Shown piece after piece: positions 17,931 to 27,185 of a DNA stretch of 64,000 nt. The stretch covers positions 33,247-97,246 of the forward strand of contig NZ_JAHESD010000015.1 of NCBI RefSeq assembly GCF_018598585.1. Direction: 5' to 3'. A program made the position numbers and the translations under genes. The stretch comes from Chryseosolibacter indicum. Lineage in GTDB: Bacteria > Bacteroidota > Bacteroidia > Cytophagales > Cyclobacteriaceae. The notes under the pieces were generated by a model that searched no databases, was not told where the DNA came from, and saw nothing but the letters and a program-made list of their open reading frames with translations. Numbering within the stretch: position 1 is the stretch's first letter; every line of letters starts with the position of its first letter.

Positions 17931-17950
17931 GGGGCGTAAGCCCCTTTTTT
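17931..17950 (+). terminator. Rho-independent terminator after rplT
   Basis: GGGGC-gtaa-GCCCC stem-loop followed directly by six T, 26 nt after the rplT stop. It closes the thrS-infC-rpmI-rplT transcript. Confidence 0.9.
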
Positions 17951-18090
17951 GTTTCCAGCCGGTATTAATAATACCTTGCCTACTTTATGGTTAAAGCTTG
18001 AAAAAGTTTACCACTAAACCTTGGTCGTCTTAACGAACTGAAGTGTGACTGACTTAACCCCACTACTCGAAGTCGTAAAGGGATAAATGT

Positions 18091-21000
18091 ATGGTGAAGC
18101 AACCCTCATCAACTGGAGAGTTTGAAAATCCCTTTTCTGATACCTCACTAGATCTGGTAGTGAGGCCAGGAAATCCATTTCCTGGGCTGAGACCTTTCTC
18201 TTTAGATGAAGCCCACTTATTTTTTGGTCGAGAAGGCCACATAGACGAAATTCTTGTAAAGCTTGCACAGCATCGATTTGTTGCTGTAATGGGATACTCT
18301 GGAAGTGGTAAATCGTCGTTGATGTATTGTGGCTTAGTGCCCGTATTATATGGCGGGTTTATGACCCAAACCGGACCTCATTGGACCGCTATACTTGTAA
18401 GGCCTGGTTCTTCTCCAATTGATAATTTAGCGGAATCTATTATTGACCATCTGCTCCTCAGCAAGAAACTTGAAATCAAAAACAAACGAGAACACAAAGC
18501 CATTATCACTTCCGTTCTAAGAAGTGGTCCTCAGGGGCTTGTCGAGGTTTCGCAATACATTCAAAGCAAAAGTGGTGAGAATGTTTTCTTCCTTATCGAC
18601 CAGTTCGAGGAATTGTTTCGCTATAAAGAGAATTTATCTGTAGAGACTCAGAATGAGGCTTTGTTATATGTTAATCTTATCCATACTGCGATAACGCAAC
18701 AGGAAGTACCTGTTTATGTGGCGTTAACTATGCGATCAGACTTTATAGGTAATTGTTCTGCTTTTCCCGGGTTAACACAATGGATTAATTTGAGCAATTA
18801 CCTTGTGCCACAGATGACGCGCGAACAAAAGAAAATGGTCATTCAGGGACCGGTTGCAGTGGCGGGAGGAAAAATTTCGGAGCGACTTGTTACACGACTT
18901 CTGAGTGACATTGGTAACAACCAGGATCAACTTCCGATTCTCCAACATGCTCTAATGAGAACATGGGATTACTGGGTAGAGAACAGAGATCCGGGCGAAC
19001 CTATCGATCTTCGCCACTATAAGGCCATTGGAAGAATCAGTGAGGCACTTTCACAACATGCGAATGAAACATTTGACGAGCTATCTATAAGAAGCAAGGA
19101 GATAGCAGAAGTGTTGTTTAAAAATACAACTGAAAAAGGACAGGATAGTAAAGGTATGCGTCGGCCTGCCAAGCTTAGTCTTATTGCAAAGCTGGCAGAG
19201 GCTGAAGAAGAAGATGTAATAGAAGTAGTAGAACATTTTAGAAAAGCAGGAAGATCGTTTTTAATGCCTCCTGCGAATGTTCCTCTCAGTGGTGATTCAA
19301 TAATTGAACTTTCTCATGAAAGTCTGATGCGTATTTGGAAGCGCTTGAATGTCTGGGTAGAGGAGGAGTTTGAGTCAGCGCAAATGTATAAGAGGCTATC
19401 AGAGGCTGCTGCAATGTACCAGATTGGAAAGACAGGATTGTGGCGTCCGCCGGATTTGCAATTGGCACTTAACTGGCAAAAGAAGCAAAGGCCAACACGC
19501 GAATGGGCACAGCGTTATGATGATGCCTTTGAGCGCGCTATTGTATTCCTTGATACGAGCAGAATTACTTATGAGGCAGAATTAAAAAATCAGGAAATGT
19601 CTCAGCGCCGTGTATTAAGAAGAGCACGCGCTACCGCTGTTGTTTTAGGTATTGCCTTCGTTGTGGCCATACTTTTCTTTTTGCTCTCCTATATCCAAAA
19701 AATCAAGGCTGATGAGCAAACAAGGTTAGCAGAAAAAGAACGTCAGGAGGCACAGGTACAACGTGAACTCGCTATTAAACAGAAGGCAGAAGCTGATAGG
19801 CAAAGAGGACTTGCTCAAAAGGCAGCAGATGATTTTGCTAAATCCATGTCTGCAGTTGAAGATGCTTTTGAAGTTGCTCAACGAGAAAGAAACCGCGCTG
19901 AAATGGCCTTGCTTAAGGCAAAAGAAGAAGAACAGAAAGCTTCTATTGCAGGTAAAGAAGAAAAGCTTGCCGAAGATCAGGCCGTAACACAGACAAGGTT
20001 TGCTCAACAACAGTTTGATAGAGTAAACAACCTGTATATGCAGGCCTTAGCGCAGAACCTTGCTTTTAAATCCATTCACGAAGATGATGATAAGGAGTTA
20101 AAAGGATTACTAGCCTTGCAAGCCTATTATTTCCACACACGTTATGAGGGCAGGAAATACGATCGATACATCTATGAAGGCTTATACAAAGCACTGAAAA
20201 GAATTAATGGAACAACCTATAGTACAATTAAGACACAAGGATCTCAACATACTAATAATAAATCTCTCGCAATTTTGTCTAAGGATAATTCTGCCTTCTT
20301 TACTTCTGATGGAGATACTAGAATAATGAAAGCAGACTTGAACATTTTAAGTAGTGGTGCTACTGCATATTCAGCACGTTACCCTGGTAGTATCATCAGT
20401 TTGAGTACCGATGAGAAGTATATGGTGGCTGCGGGTGATTCTTCATCTATTCAGATTTACGCTCTGTTTACAGAGACTAGAAAACCAACGCGTGTTGTGG
20501 AAAATGCAGGTGGCTTCACCAATGATATCAAATTTATTCCCAATAGTACAAAGTTCATTTTTGCAAGTGCCGATAAAACGCTGTCTATTGGAGATGTAGA
20601 CGGAAGCAGTAGAAAGTTGGTATCATTCCCAACTGAGATTAAGAGAATTGCCATCAGCCCTAATGGAAAGATGCTTGCTGGTGCTTCCTGGGATGGACAG
20701 CTTTACTTGGTAAAATTAAGTACTTACGAAGTCGAACAAATAGTTCTTTCGGATAAAGGTACACGTATCCTGTCTGTAAATTTTACTCCTGATTCAAACA
20801 CACTGGCTTATGGTACTGAAGACGTTTCCAATAAGAGAGGTTTAATCAAACTTTATAATTTAACTACAAAGCAAACTATTCAATTTACAGGTCATAAGGC
20901 GGGGGTAACAGATATTGAAATTAGTGCTGATGGAAAACTTCTGGCAAGCTTAGGCTTTGATAAAAAATTAATGCTCTGGTTAATGGAGAGCTCAGAGGAT

Positions 21001-21237
21001 TCGCCAATTACAGTTAATGAAAATAATGGTGTCGTATTCGATATCGCATTCAACAACACTTCAGGGCATCTAATCGCAGCATGCGCTGAATCAGAAATAA
21101 AAATCTGGCCTGTAGATCCGGTTGTTATTGCCAATCAGCTATGTCATAAGCTTACGAGAACTATGACTAAAGGCGAATGGGAAAAGTATGTTAACAAAGG
21201 GGAGGACATTCAGCAGGAACCCGTTTGTAATAAGTAA
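18091..21237 (+). CDS. STAND NTPase (nSTAND1 type) with transmembrane helix, coiled coil and WD40 repeats
   Basis: 1048 residues. The nSTAND1 entry motif NPFPGLRPFSLDEAHLFFGRE (about 28-48) leads to Walker A GYSGSGKSS (68-76) and Walker B FFLIDQFEELF (D170). A winged-helix-like region follows, then one transmembrane helix near 515-537 (VVLGIAFVVAILFFLLSYI), a Glu/Lys/Ala-rich coiled coil (about 540-650), and a C-terminal beta-propeller of degenerate WD40 repeats (about 700-1010, e.g. AISPNGKMLAGASWDGQLYL, ISADGKLLASLGFDKKLMLW). STAND proteins act as ATP-switched signalling hubs, with the WD40 part as sensor. No effector domain is seen, so partner proteins are needed. It is a solitary gene flanked by a terminator and the 21.6-kb repeat element. 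Confidence 0.87.
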   Translation: MVKQPSSTGEFENPFSDTSLDLVVRPGNPFPGLRPFSLDEAHLFFGREGHIDEILVKLAQHRFVAVMGYSGSGKSSLMYCGLVPVLYGGFMTQTGPHWTAILVRPGSSPIDNLAESIIDHLLLSKKLEIKNKREHKAIITSVLRSGPQGLVEVSQYIQSKSGENVFFLIDQFEELFRYKENLSVETQNEALLYVNLIHTAITQQEVPVYVALTMRSDFIGNCSAFPGLTQWINLSNYLVPQMTREQKKMVIQGPVAVAGGKISERLVTRLLSDIGNNQDQLPILQHALMRTWDYWVENRDPGEPIDLRHYKAIGRISEALSQHANETFDELSIRSKEIAEVLFKNTTEKGQDSKGMRRPAKLSLIAKLAEAEEEDVIEVVEHFRKAGRSFLMPPANVPLSGDSIIELSHESLMRIWKRLNVWVEEEFESAQMYKRLSEAAAMYQIGKTGLWRPPDLQLALNWQKKQRPTREWAQRYDDAFERAIVFLDTSRITYEAELKNQEMSQRRVLRRARATAVVLGIAFVVAILFFLLSYIQKIKADEQTRLAEKERQEAQVQRELAIKQKAEADRQRGLAQKAADDFAKSMSAVEDAFEVAQRERNRAEMALLKAKEEEQKASIAGKEEKLAEDQAVTQTRFAQQQFDRVNNLYMQALAQNLAFKSIHEDDDKELKGLLALQAYYFHTRYEGRKYDRYIYEGLYKALKRINGTTYSTIKTQGSQHTNNKSLAILSKDNSAFFTSDGDTRIMKADLNILSSGATAYSARYPGSIISLSTDEKYMVAAGDSSSIQIYALFTETRKPTRVVENAGGFTNDIKFIPNSTKFIFASADKTLSIGDVDGSSRKLVSFPTEIKRIAISPNGKMLAGASWDGQLYLVKLSTYEVEQIVLSDKGTRILSVNFTPDSNTLAYGTEDVSNKRGLIKLYNLTTKQTIQFTGHKAGVTDIEISADGKLLASLGFDKKLMLWLMESSEDSPITVNENNGVVFDIAFNNTSGHLIAACAESEIKIWPVDPVVIANQLCHKLTRTMTKGEWEKYVNKGEDIQQEPVCNK

Positions 21238-21621
21238 CCCTCCTAATTACTAATAGTAATCGACAAAGAGCAATAGCCATTACTGAGACATGGTTTTCAT
21301 AGTCCTGATGACTTATTCCAAGCCATGGTGAATAATGGCCTAACTACACCCTTCGAAAGTTTCCATCTCCCGTGTTTTATTTTTAAGCCTGTAATTCAAT
21401 TACCGCACAAGCATGTCTGTTCGACCTCTTTCTTAAAAGTACCACCGAGCTTTTGCCAGTATCATCCTGTTTCCGGTCTCCTTTATTTGAAAGATACCTA
21501 CTAAACCTGTTAAAGCTAGCTCCAGGGTTATGGAGAGCCTCCGGTTTGAGCACACTTTCACCTATTGATGAAGTTAATTTAAGGGCAATGTTACAGGTAT
21601 GTGATTCGGAGGTATCAGGAT

Positions 21622-21717
21622 GATAACCCGTAGATAACCCGTCTCTTTAAGGTACGGGTTATCTACGGGTTATGTACGGGTTATCTACGGGTTATCTACG
21701 GATTATCTTACGGTTAA
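21622..21717. repeat. 11-bp tandem repeat array folded as a long inverted repeat
   Basis: The right side has five consecutive units, four TACGGGTTATC-type (one ending G) and one TACGGATTATC, at 21653-21707 in exact 11-bp phase, then a frayed partial unit. The left side carries two units in reverse orientation (21622-21643). The arms 21623-21642 and 21654-21673 are perfectly complementary over 20 bp with an 11-nt loop. Each unit is close to one helical turn. No protein-coding explanation is convincing. Confidence 0.85.
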
Positions 21718-21742
21718 ACAGCGGACAAACAGGTGGATGAGT

Positions 21743-21871
21743 ATGGTTAAGGAGGGGGCTAAAGAGGCTTTGAAAAGGGGGCAATTTTCCAATTACTTAG
21801 CGCGCCACTGGAATGAGGTGCCGGTATGGAAAAAGTTAGTTAATGAGGTATTGAAACATCTAACAGGCTAG
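21743..21871 (+). CDS. Possible 42-residue small ORF next to the repeat element
   Basis: ATG to TAG encodes 42 residues with protein-like composition: MVKEGAKEALKRGQFSNYLA, then a segment rich in Trp, Val and Lys, ending LKHLTG. The frame is open upstream into the 11-bp repeats. No clear ribosome-binding site and no known family. It could be a remnant of a larger gene or a small protein; coding status is unproven. Confidence 0.25.
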   Translation: MVKEGAKEALKRGQFSNYLARHWNEVPVWKKLVNEVLKHLTG

Positions 21872-22070
21872 AAAAGCTATCGAAAGGTATAGGACGGGTA
21901 TTACTATGGTGTTAATATTAACCCGGCACAAGCCTTTCCCTGTTACCTCTTGCCATCTTTAAGGAGCTTCAGGCTTTTATTGCCTAAGTATGCGGATACA
22001 TAATGATAAAAGCAGTATTTGATATCAGTAGCAGGATATGCTAAATAGGAACACCTCTGTCTAAAATATT

Positions 22071-23981
22071 TCAAAGCAGTTTAGTTAACTCTGGAATTAT
22101 CTGTTTGCAGGAATTTATGAACTGTTTGGTAACGGAAGGCAAGTCATTGAGGTTCTCTTTGCTTTTTCCGTTTAGTTCAATATAAACCACCTTGGCCCTC
22201 AGATCAGTCATGCCCATAAGGGCAAGCGATGGCTTAATCTGATGAGCAAGCTTTGAAAGTTTTTCCCAGTCTTTTGCCGTACTAGAGGTTGTCATTTCAT
22301 CAAGAACAGCCGGAACTGTTTGAATGAAAGTCTGAATCATTTCTTTTATAAATTCTTCATTGTTATCTGAAACGGATTTCAGATATGTAAAATCGTAGCC
22401 CACACTTTCAACTTTAATATTTTGATCACTTATGTTTATTTGCTTTGGTGTTATCTTCAGATCTTCAAATATCTTACGTTGAAGATCATCAGGAGTGAAG
22501 GGTTTAGGCAGATAATCATTCATTCCCACAGATAAACACATTTCAATATCCTTCTTTGTAGCGTTCGCTGTTATTGCAATTATTGGTACATCTTTCATCA
22601 CGCCGCTCATTAGTCTAATTGCTTTTGTAGCTTCGTACCCATCCATTACTGGCATCTGTATGTCCATTAAAACAACATCGTAATAGTTGTTTTTTACTTT
22701 CTCTATGGCAACAAGACCATTTTCAGCAATATCGGTATGACAATTCCAGTTCTTTAAAATGCTTTTTGCGTATAATCTGTTAATGTCATTGTCTTCAACC
22801 AGTAGCACGTTGAGCTGCTTTACAAGTGCCTCATCATGTTGAAATTTTGTATTGTTTACTATTTTAGGAAGGCTTCTGGCTTTACCAATTGTATAAGGGA
22901 TTAGAACAATGAAAGTTGAACCCTTACTCTCTTCACTACGCACGGTTATTTTTCCATCCTGTAGCTCGACAAGTTGTTTTACAATAGTTAATCCAAGTCC
23001 GCTGCCTCCATACTTACGTGTTACGCTGGCATCGGCCTGGCTAAAGCTCTCGAAGATGGTGTTTAACTTCTCTTCAGGAATGCCTACTCCTGTGTCGGCA
23101 ACTTCAATTCTTACCCAGCATGTGTCTTTCTGTATTCGCTCTACGTTGCAGGTAATGTTAATCGACCCACTGTGAGTAAATTTAACAGCATTGCTGATCA
23201 GGTTAATCAATACCTGGTTTAATCTTACAGGGTCTCCTAATAGAATCCTGTTTAGCTTTTCATCAACAGAGAAGTCTAATGACAACTTCTTTTCTTTGGC
23301 CTGATAAGTAAAAGTACCAACAAGTGATGGAAGCAGATCTTTTAAATTAAAGGCAATTGTTTCAAATTTCAGTTTGCCTGATTCTATCGCTGCAAGATCC
23401 AGGATATCGTTAATAATTACTTTTAGATTTTCAGCAGAGTGCTTAATGGCGTTAAGATAGGTCTCTCTTTCTTCTTCCGATGGATTTTGGCTTAACAGGC
23501 TCGCCATGCCGGCGATTCCATTTATCGGAGTGCGGATTTCATGACTGATGTTTGCAAGGAATTGCTCTTTTGCTTTCTGAAGTTTTACTAATTCCTCAGC
23601 GTCACGTTTCCTTTGTGTAATATCACGACAGTCAAGAATAAATCCGGAAAGATTCGTTTTGTGTTTAAGGTTTATTGCGTTAAACTCTAAAAACTTATAT
23701 GAATTGTCTGCACACAAAAACTGAAATTCGACTTTCTCAGTATATGCCTTTTTCTCGCTTTGCCTAAATTGATTTCTTAGCTCATGAACAGAAGTCGGCA
23801 GGATATAGTTAAAGAAATTTTTTCCTTCCAGGCTCTTTCCTTTATAACCTAGTGTATCAGAAACAGATGAGTTGTGATAGATAATATTACCCAAATAATC
23901 AACAATAAATATAAGGTCAGACCCATCTTCAACTACGGTCTCGTAGAATGAACCCTCGCGTACATATTGTTGAATAGTCAT
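22071..23981 (-). CDS. Hybrid sensor histidine kinase (PAS-HisKA-HATPase-REC-Hpt)
   Basis: 636 residues. PAS/PAC sensor (about 10-125), HisKA with phospho-His H147 (FLANISHEIRTPINGI), HATPase_c with the N box (LINLISNAVKFTHSG), G1 (VADTGVGIP) and G2 (GGSGLGLTIVKQL), receiver domain with phospho-Asp D440 (VVLMDIQMPVMDG), and C-terminal Hpt with H580 (LAHQIKPSLALMG). All phosphorelay residues are present. No transmembrane helix is visible, so it is a cytosolic sensor. It starts 1 nt after the stop of the sigma-54 activator gene, so the two are co-transcribed and probably act in one relay. Confidence 0.93.
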   Translation of the reverse strand: MTIQQYVREGSFYETVVEDGSDLIFIVDYLGNIIYHNSSVSDTLGYKGKSLEGKNFFNYILPTSVHELRNQFRQSEKKAYTEKVEFQFLCADNSYKFLEFNAINLKHKTNLSGFILDCRDITQRKRDAEELVKLQKAKEQFLANISHEIRTPINGIAGMASLLSQNPSEEERETYLNAIKHSAENLKVIINDILDLAAIESGKLKFETIAFNLKDLLPSLVGTFTYQAKEKKLSLDFSVDEKLNRILLGDPVRLNQVLINLISNAVKFTHSGSINITCNVERIQKDTCWVRIEVADTGVGIPEEKLNTIFESFSQADASVTRKYGGSGLGLTIVKQLVELQDGKITVRSEESKGSTFIVLIPYTIGKARSLPKIVNNTKFQHDEALVKQLNVLLVEDNDINRLYAKSILKNWNCHTDIAENGLVAIEKVKNNYYDVVLMDIQMPVMDGYEATKAIRLMSGVMKDVPIIAITANATKKDIEMCLSVGMNDYLPKPFTPDDLQRKIFEDLKITPKQINISDQNIKVESVGYDFTYLKSVSDNNEEFIKEMIQTFIQTVPAVLDEMTTSSTAKDWEKLSKLAHQIKPSLALMGMTDLRAKVVYIELNGKSKENLNDLPSVTKQFINSCKQIIPELTKLL

Positions 23982-23982
23982 A

Positions 23983-25344
23983 TTAAATACCTACCGCTTC
24001 CATTTCTTTCAGATAGCGATACAAAGAAGACTTTCCAATGTCAAGCTTTTTGGCAACCTCCAATACATTGTTATCATACTTGTTTAAAAAATGCCTTATG
24101 ATACGATACATGTATTCTTCCATCTTCATTTCCTGATAAAGGAAAGATTCTATTCTTGCAGTACTATTAAAGCTTATATCCTGAGGCTTGATCTCGTTGT
24201 CAGTTGCCATAACTGCCGAAAGCTCGATAACTGACTTTAACTCACGGATGTTTCCTGGGAAAGGATATTGTAGAAGTTTTTCCTGGGCCTCCTGGCTGAT
24301 TTTAAATTTGTCCATTTGATTCTCCTTGGCAAACTGGTCAAGGAAGAACTTGGCAATAAGGATTACGTCTGTTCCTCTTTCCCTTAACGGAGGTAAGTGT
24401 ATGGGGAGCCCTAATAAACGGTAATAGAGGTCTTCCCTGAACTTCCCAGCCTTTACTTCTTCAGCAAGGTCCTTATGTGTTGCAGCCAATATGCGCACAT
24501 CAAGTTTTACAACCTGATTGCCACCAATTCTTGTTACCTCTCTTTCCTGCAACACACGCAAAAGCTTTGCCTGAAGGTTTAAATCCATTTCTCCGATTTC
24601 ATCAAGGAATATAGTTCCTCCGTCGGCCTCTTCGAATTTACCTATTCTCCTGGTAATGGCTCCTGTAAATGCGCCCTTCTCATGACCGAACAACTCACTC
24701 TCTATAAGATCGCGAGGTATAGCGGCAATGTTAACGGCGACAAATGGCTTATTCTTTCTCTTTGAGTTATAGTGAATGGCTTTCGCCACCAGTTCTTTTC
24801 CTGTTCCCGTTTCTCCTGTTATGGATACAGAGATGTTTGTAGTACACGCTTTTTCTAGTAATGCGAAGATTCTTTTTATGGCAGGACTTGTACCTACTAT
24901 GCTTTTTTCAAATTCATACTTTTCGGAAATCTCTTTCTTTAAATAATTGATTTCCTTCATCATCGATAATTTGTAACGCGCATTGTTGATGGAATTCAAC
25001 AAACGATCTTTTGTCTCGTTATCTTTGATAATATAATCGTAAGCACCTGCTTTTAAAAGTTCAACAGCAGTGCCAATTTTTTCCTGTGCAGATACAATAA
25101 TTACATTGATGTTAGGGTCTTGTGCGCGTATTTGGCTTAAGACCTTTTCGCCTGGCATATCAGGTAAAGAATAATCAAGCGTAATGACAGCAGGATTTTT
25201 ATGGAGATTACCCAGGCAATCTTTGCCATTGGTGAAAAATTCTACTTCGTAGTCAGGGTTTAACCCTAAGACATACTTCAAGAATTTTGTATAGGCAGGG
25301 TCATCCTCGACAACAAAAATTTTAACTGGCTCCTTCTCGTACAT
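23983..25344 (-). CDS. Sigma-54-dependent response regulator (NtrC family)
   Basis: 453 residues from the ATG at 25344 ([15 protein letters not shown]), where the receiver domain begins; an in-frame start at 25455 would add 37 unlikely residues. Receiver phospho-Asp D57 ([13 protein letters not shown]), AAA+ domain with Walker A GETGTGKE (177-184), the sigma-54-contacting GAFTGA loop (224-229) and Walker [10 protein letters not shown] (243-251), then a Fis-type HTH ([20 protein letters not shown]). It activates sigma-54 promoters when phosphorylated. The co-transcribed hybrid kinase is the likely partner; target genes are not evident here. Confidence 0.93.
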   Translation of the reverse strand: MYEKEPVKIFVVEDDPAYTKFLKYVLGLNPDYEVEFFTNGKDCLGNLHKNPAVITLDYSLPDMPGEKVLSQIRAQDPNINVIIVSAQEKIGTAVELLKAGAYDYIIKDNETKDRLLNSINNARYKLSMMKEINYLKKEISEKYEFEKSIVGTSPAIKRIFALLEKACTTNISVSITGETGTGKELVAKAIHYNSKRKNKPFVAVNIAAIPRDLIESELFGHEKGAFTGAITRRIGKFEEADGGTIFLDEIGEMDLNLQAKLLRVLQEREVTRIGGNQVVKLDVRILAATHKDLAEEVKAGKFREDLYYRLLGLPIHLPPLRERGTDVILIAKFFLDQFAKENQMDKFKISQEAQEKLLQYPFPGNIRELKSVIELSAVMATDNEIKPQDISFNSTARIESFLYQEMKMEEYMYRIIRHFLNKYDNNVLEVAKKLDIGKSSLYRYLKEMEAVGI

Positions 25345-25546
25345 GATAAGGTTTCGGGGTTCAGGTAGTAAATATACAAACGATGTCTGTTTTACTGTTT
25401 CTCGTGCGGCAACGTACCCCTGTAGCGGATGTAAGATATATAGTCTATTAGTCATCTAAATGCGGATAGAAGTAAATTGCAGGCATAACATTTATACGCA
25501 TGACTAACCAGCAATTATTCCGATTCCTTCAGCTACCTCTTTAAAT

Positions 25547-26581
25547 ATGAACGTACATCTTGTATTTGCTTTGTTCTCGTTAATCTTTTGTTTTTTAGGT
25601 GCAGTTGACAATTCTATGATGACTTTTCTGAAAATGGGGGTCGGGCTATTATTAATCATTTTACTCTTTTTAGCCCTGACCAATTACATTGCCGATATCT
25701 ATGGCCTTATTAGGTCATCCAAAGGAAGGAAATTGAAAGTTTTATACCATGAAAAAATAACAAAGTACCTTTTCTCATACCGTTATATTCCTCAGAATTT
25801 TAATACAGTAATTATTGGAACTTCTCTTTCTGACAGTTTAGACGTTAGTAGCTATAACAAAACTTCTAAAACTAATAAGGTTTATAACGGCAGTATTATG
25901 GGGGCTGACATTACGCTTGTTTATCCCATGGTAGAAAACGTTGTAGGGGCTGGGGTGAAAAATGTTATTCTTTGCCTAAGTCCTTACATGATGAAGAAAT
26001 CTGCTGCGAAAGGTCTTCCAAGCCCTTCTCCTGTCAGGATTTATACTTTAGGGACAAAGTTTTTGTACGAGTCTTACCTCATTGCACTGTTAAGGTTTCT
26101 GGGAATAGTACCAAACAAATTTCCTAAAGGTCAGTTTAACGAACATGGTGTTCACAATTACTATCACCTTTTTAAAAAGGTAGTTATGAAGGAGAAATTC
26201 CAACAAGTTATTGATGATAATAAAGATAAGCCAATCGTAAAAGATGAGAGTGCGTACGAGGTATTCCAATCACTAATTGAATTTCTTGATAGAAATAAGG
26301 TGAACTACTTCATTTACTTTCACCCGCTTCCGAAAGAGATTTTTATGAGCAAGAGAGAAGAGTATGATATCTTTCATAGCCGAGTTCGCAGCATAGTGCA
26401 AAAAGAAGAAATCATACTAGACTTCAATGACCAGCAGTATTCATTTATCACTTCAGACTATTCAAATTACCTTGACCATGGTCATTTGAGTAATAAAGGT
26501 CAAAAGATTGTTACAGACATTCTATGTCAGAAGCTGGAGGAAGGATTACATATGCATCATAAAGTAGCGGTTAAAGTCTGA
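25547..26581 (+). CDS. Membrane-anchored SGNH-like protein, function unknown
   Basis: 344 residues. Two N-terminal hydrophobic helices (about 3-20 and 30-52) precede a soluble domain. The block VIIGTSLSDSLDV (Ser near 93-95) and the C-terminal DHGHLSNKG look like the Ser block and the Asp-x-x-His block of SGNH hydrolases, as in the AlgX/DltD-like group involved in polysaccharide acylation. I did not find the remaining canonical blocks clearly, so catalysis is an inference. It is divergent from the two-component pair and stands alone. Confidence 0.55.
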   Translation: MNVHLVFALFSLIFCFLGAVDNSMMTFLKMGVGLLLIILLFLALTNYIADIYGLIRSSKGRKLKVLYHEKITKYLFSYRYIPQNFNTVIIGTSLSDSLDVSSYNKTSKTNKVYNGSIMGADITLVYPMVENVVGAGVKNVILCLSPYMMKKSAAKGLPSPSPVRIYTLGTKFLYESYLIALLRFLGIVPNKFPKGQFNEHGVHNYYHLFKKVVMKEKFQQVIDDNKDKPIVKDESAYEVFQSLIEFLDRNKVNYFIYFHPLPKEIFMSKREEYDIFHSRVRSIVQKEEIILDFNDQQYSFITSDYSNYLDHGHLSNKGQKIVTDILCQKLEEGLHMHHKVAVKV

Positions 26582-26628
26582 GAATGCAGCAAAATTTTGG
26601 CTAGAAGAGATACCGTTGTTGTTTTTTG

Positions 26629-26636
26629 TACTTTTG
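26629..26636 (+). promoter_or_regulatory. Candidate -7 promoter box upstream of the TerB-like gene
   Basis: TACTTTTG matches TAnnTTTG. It overlaps an in-frame TTG start candidate (26626), arguing that translation begins at the ATG downstream (26644). No -33 TTG at the expected spacing. Confidence 0.4.
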
Positions 26637-26643
26637 CGATACA

Positions 26644-27126
26644 ATGGCAAATCCGTTTACGCACGAGGCATTTCACATGCTTGACCAGGAGGAAAGAGAC
26701 TTTATGCTTAAGTTGCCTTTGCTGGTTTGTATTTTAATTGCTGGTGCGGACGGAAACATAGACCGCAAAGAGATTAAAGGAGCAATTCAGACAGCAGAAA
26801 AAAACAATAAGAGATTTAACACAATATGGGGCAGTTACTTTACAGAAGTATCTAAGGACTTTGAGGATAAATTAAAAGTGCTTATTCTGGAATATCCTTA
26901 CGAGTCTACGCAAAGAAACCCTTTAATTATTGATGAGTTAAGTAAAATTAATACGATCTGGACTAAACTTGATGCTGCTATTGCAACAAGCTTCTACCAG
27001 ATACTTCAGGAGTTTGCTGCGAAAGTGGCCTCATCCTCAGGAGGTTGGTTAGGGCTTGGATCAATAGGTACTGCAGAAGCAAGGTTAGTAAAACTTCCCA
27101 TGATTTTAGATCCCGGAAAAATTTAA
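26644..27126 (+). CDS. Small cytosolic protein, possibly TerB-like
   Basis: 160 residues from the ATG at 26644 (MANPFTHEAFHMLDQEERDF). The helical stretch LVCILIAGADGNIDRKEI resembles the acidic metal-binding start of TerB/DjlA-type domains (hydrophobic helix followed by an ADG-x-I-D loop). The rest is helical with no known motif. No signal peptide. The family assignment is tentative. The upstream TTG at 26626 was rejected because a -7 box overlaps it. Confidence 0.5.
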   Translation: MANPFTHEAFHMLDQEERDFMLKLPLLVCILIAGADGNIDRKEIKGAIQTAEKNNKRFNTIWGSYFTEVSKDFEDKLKVLILEYPYESTQRNPLIIDELSKINTIWTKLDAAIATSFYQILQEFAAKVASSSGGWLGLGSIGTAEARLVKLPMILDPGKI

Positions 27127-27185
27127 TGAGGCGTCACCGCTATATCCGTTTATTTGTTTATTTGCGATAAAAATTAACGCCGTTC

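Larger units (their letters stand above)
21238..22070. other. Convergent intergenic region with repeat element
   Basis: 833 bp between the STAND gene and the hybrid kinase gene, both ending toward it. It contains the 11-bp repeat hairpin (21622-21717) and a small open frame just downstream (21743-21871). The flanks (21238-21600 and 21880-22070) show no gene, tRNA or recognisable signal. Confidence 0.75.

Noticed and set aside
21653..21707. CRISPR-like look of repeated units
   Set aside because: Units are 11 bp with no spacers and no cas genes nearby, so this is a tandem array and not a CRISPR.
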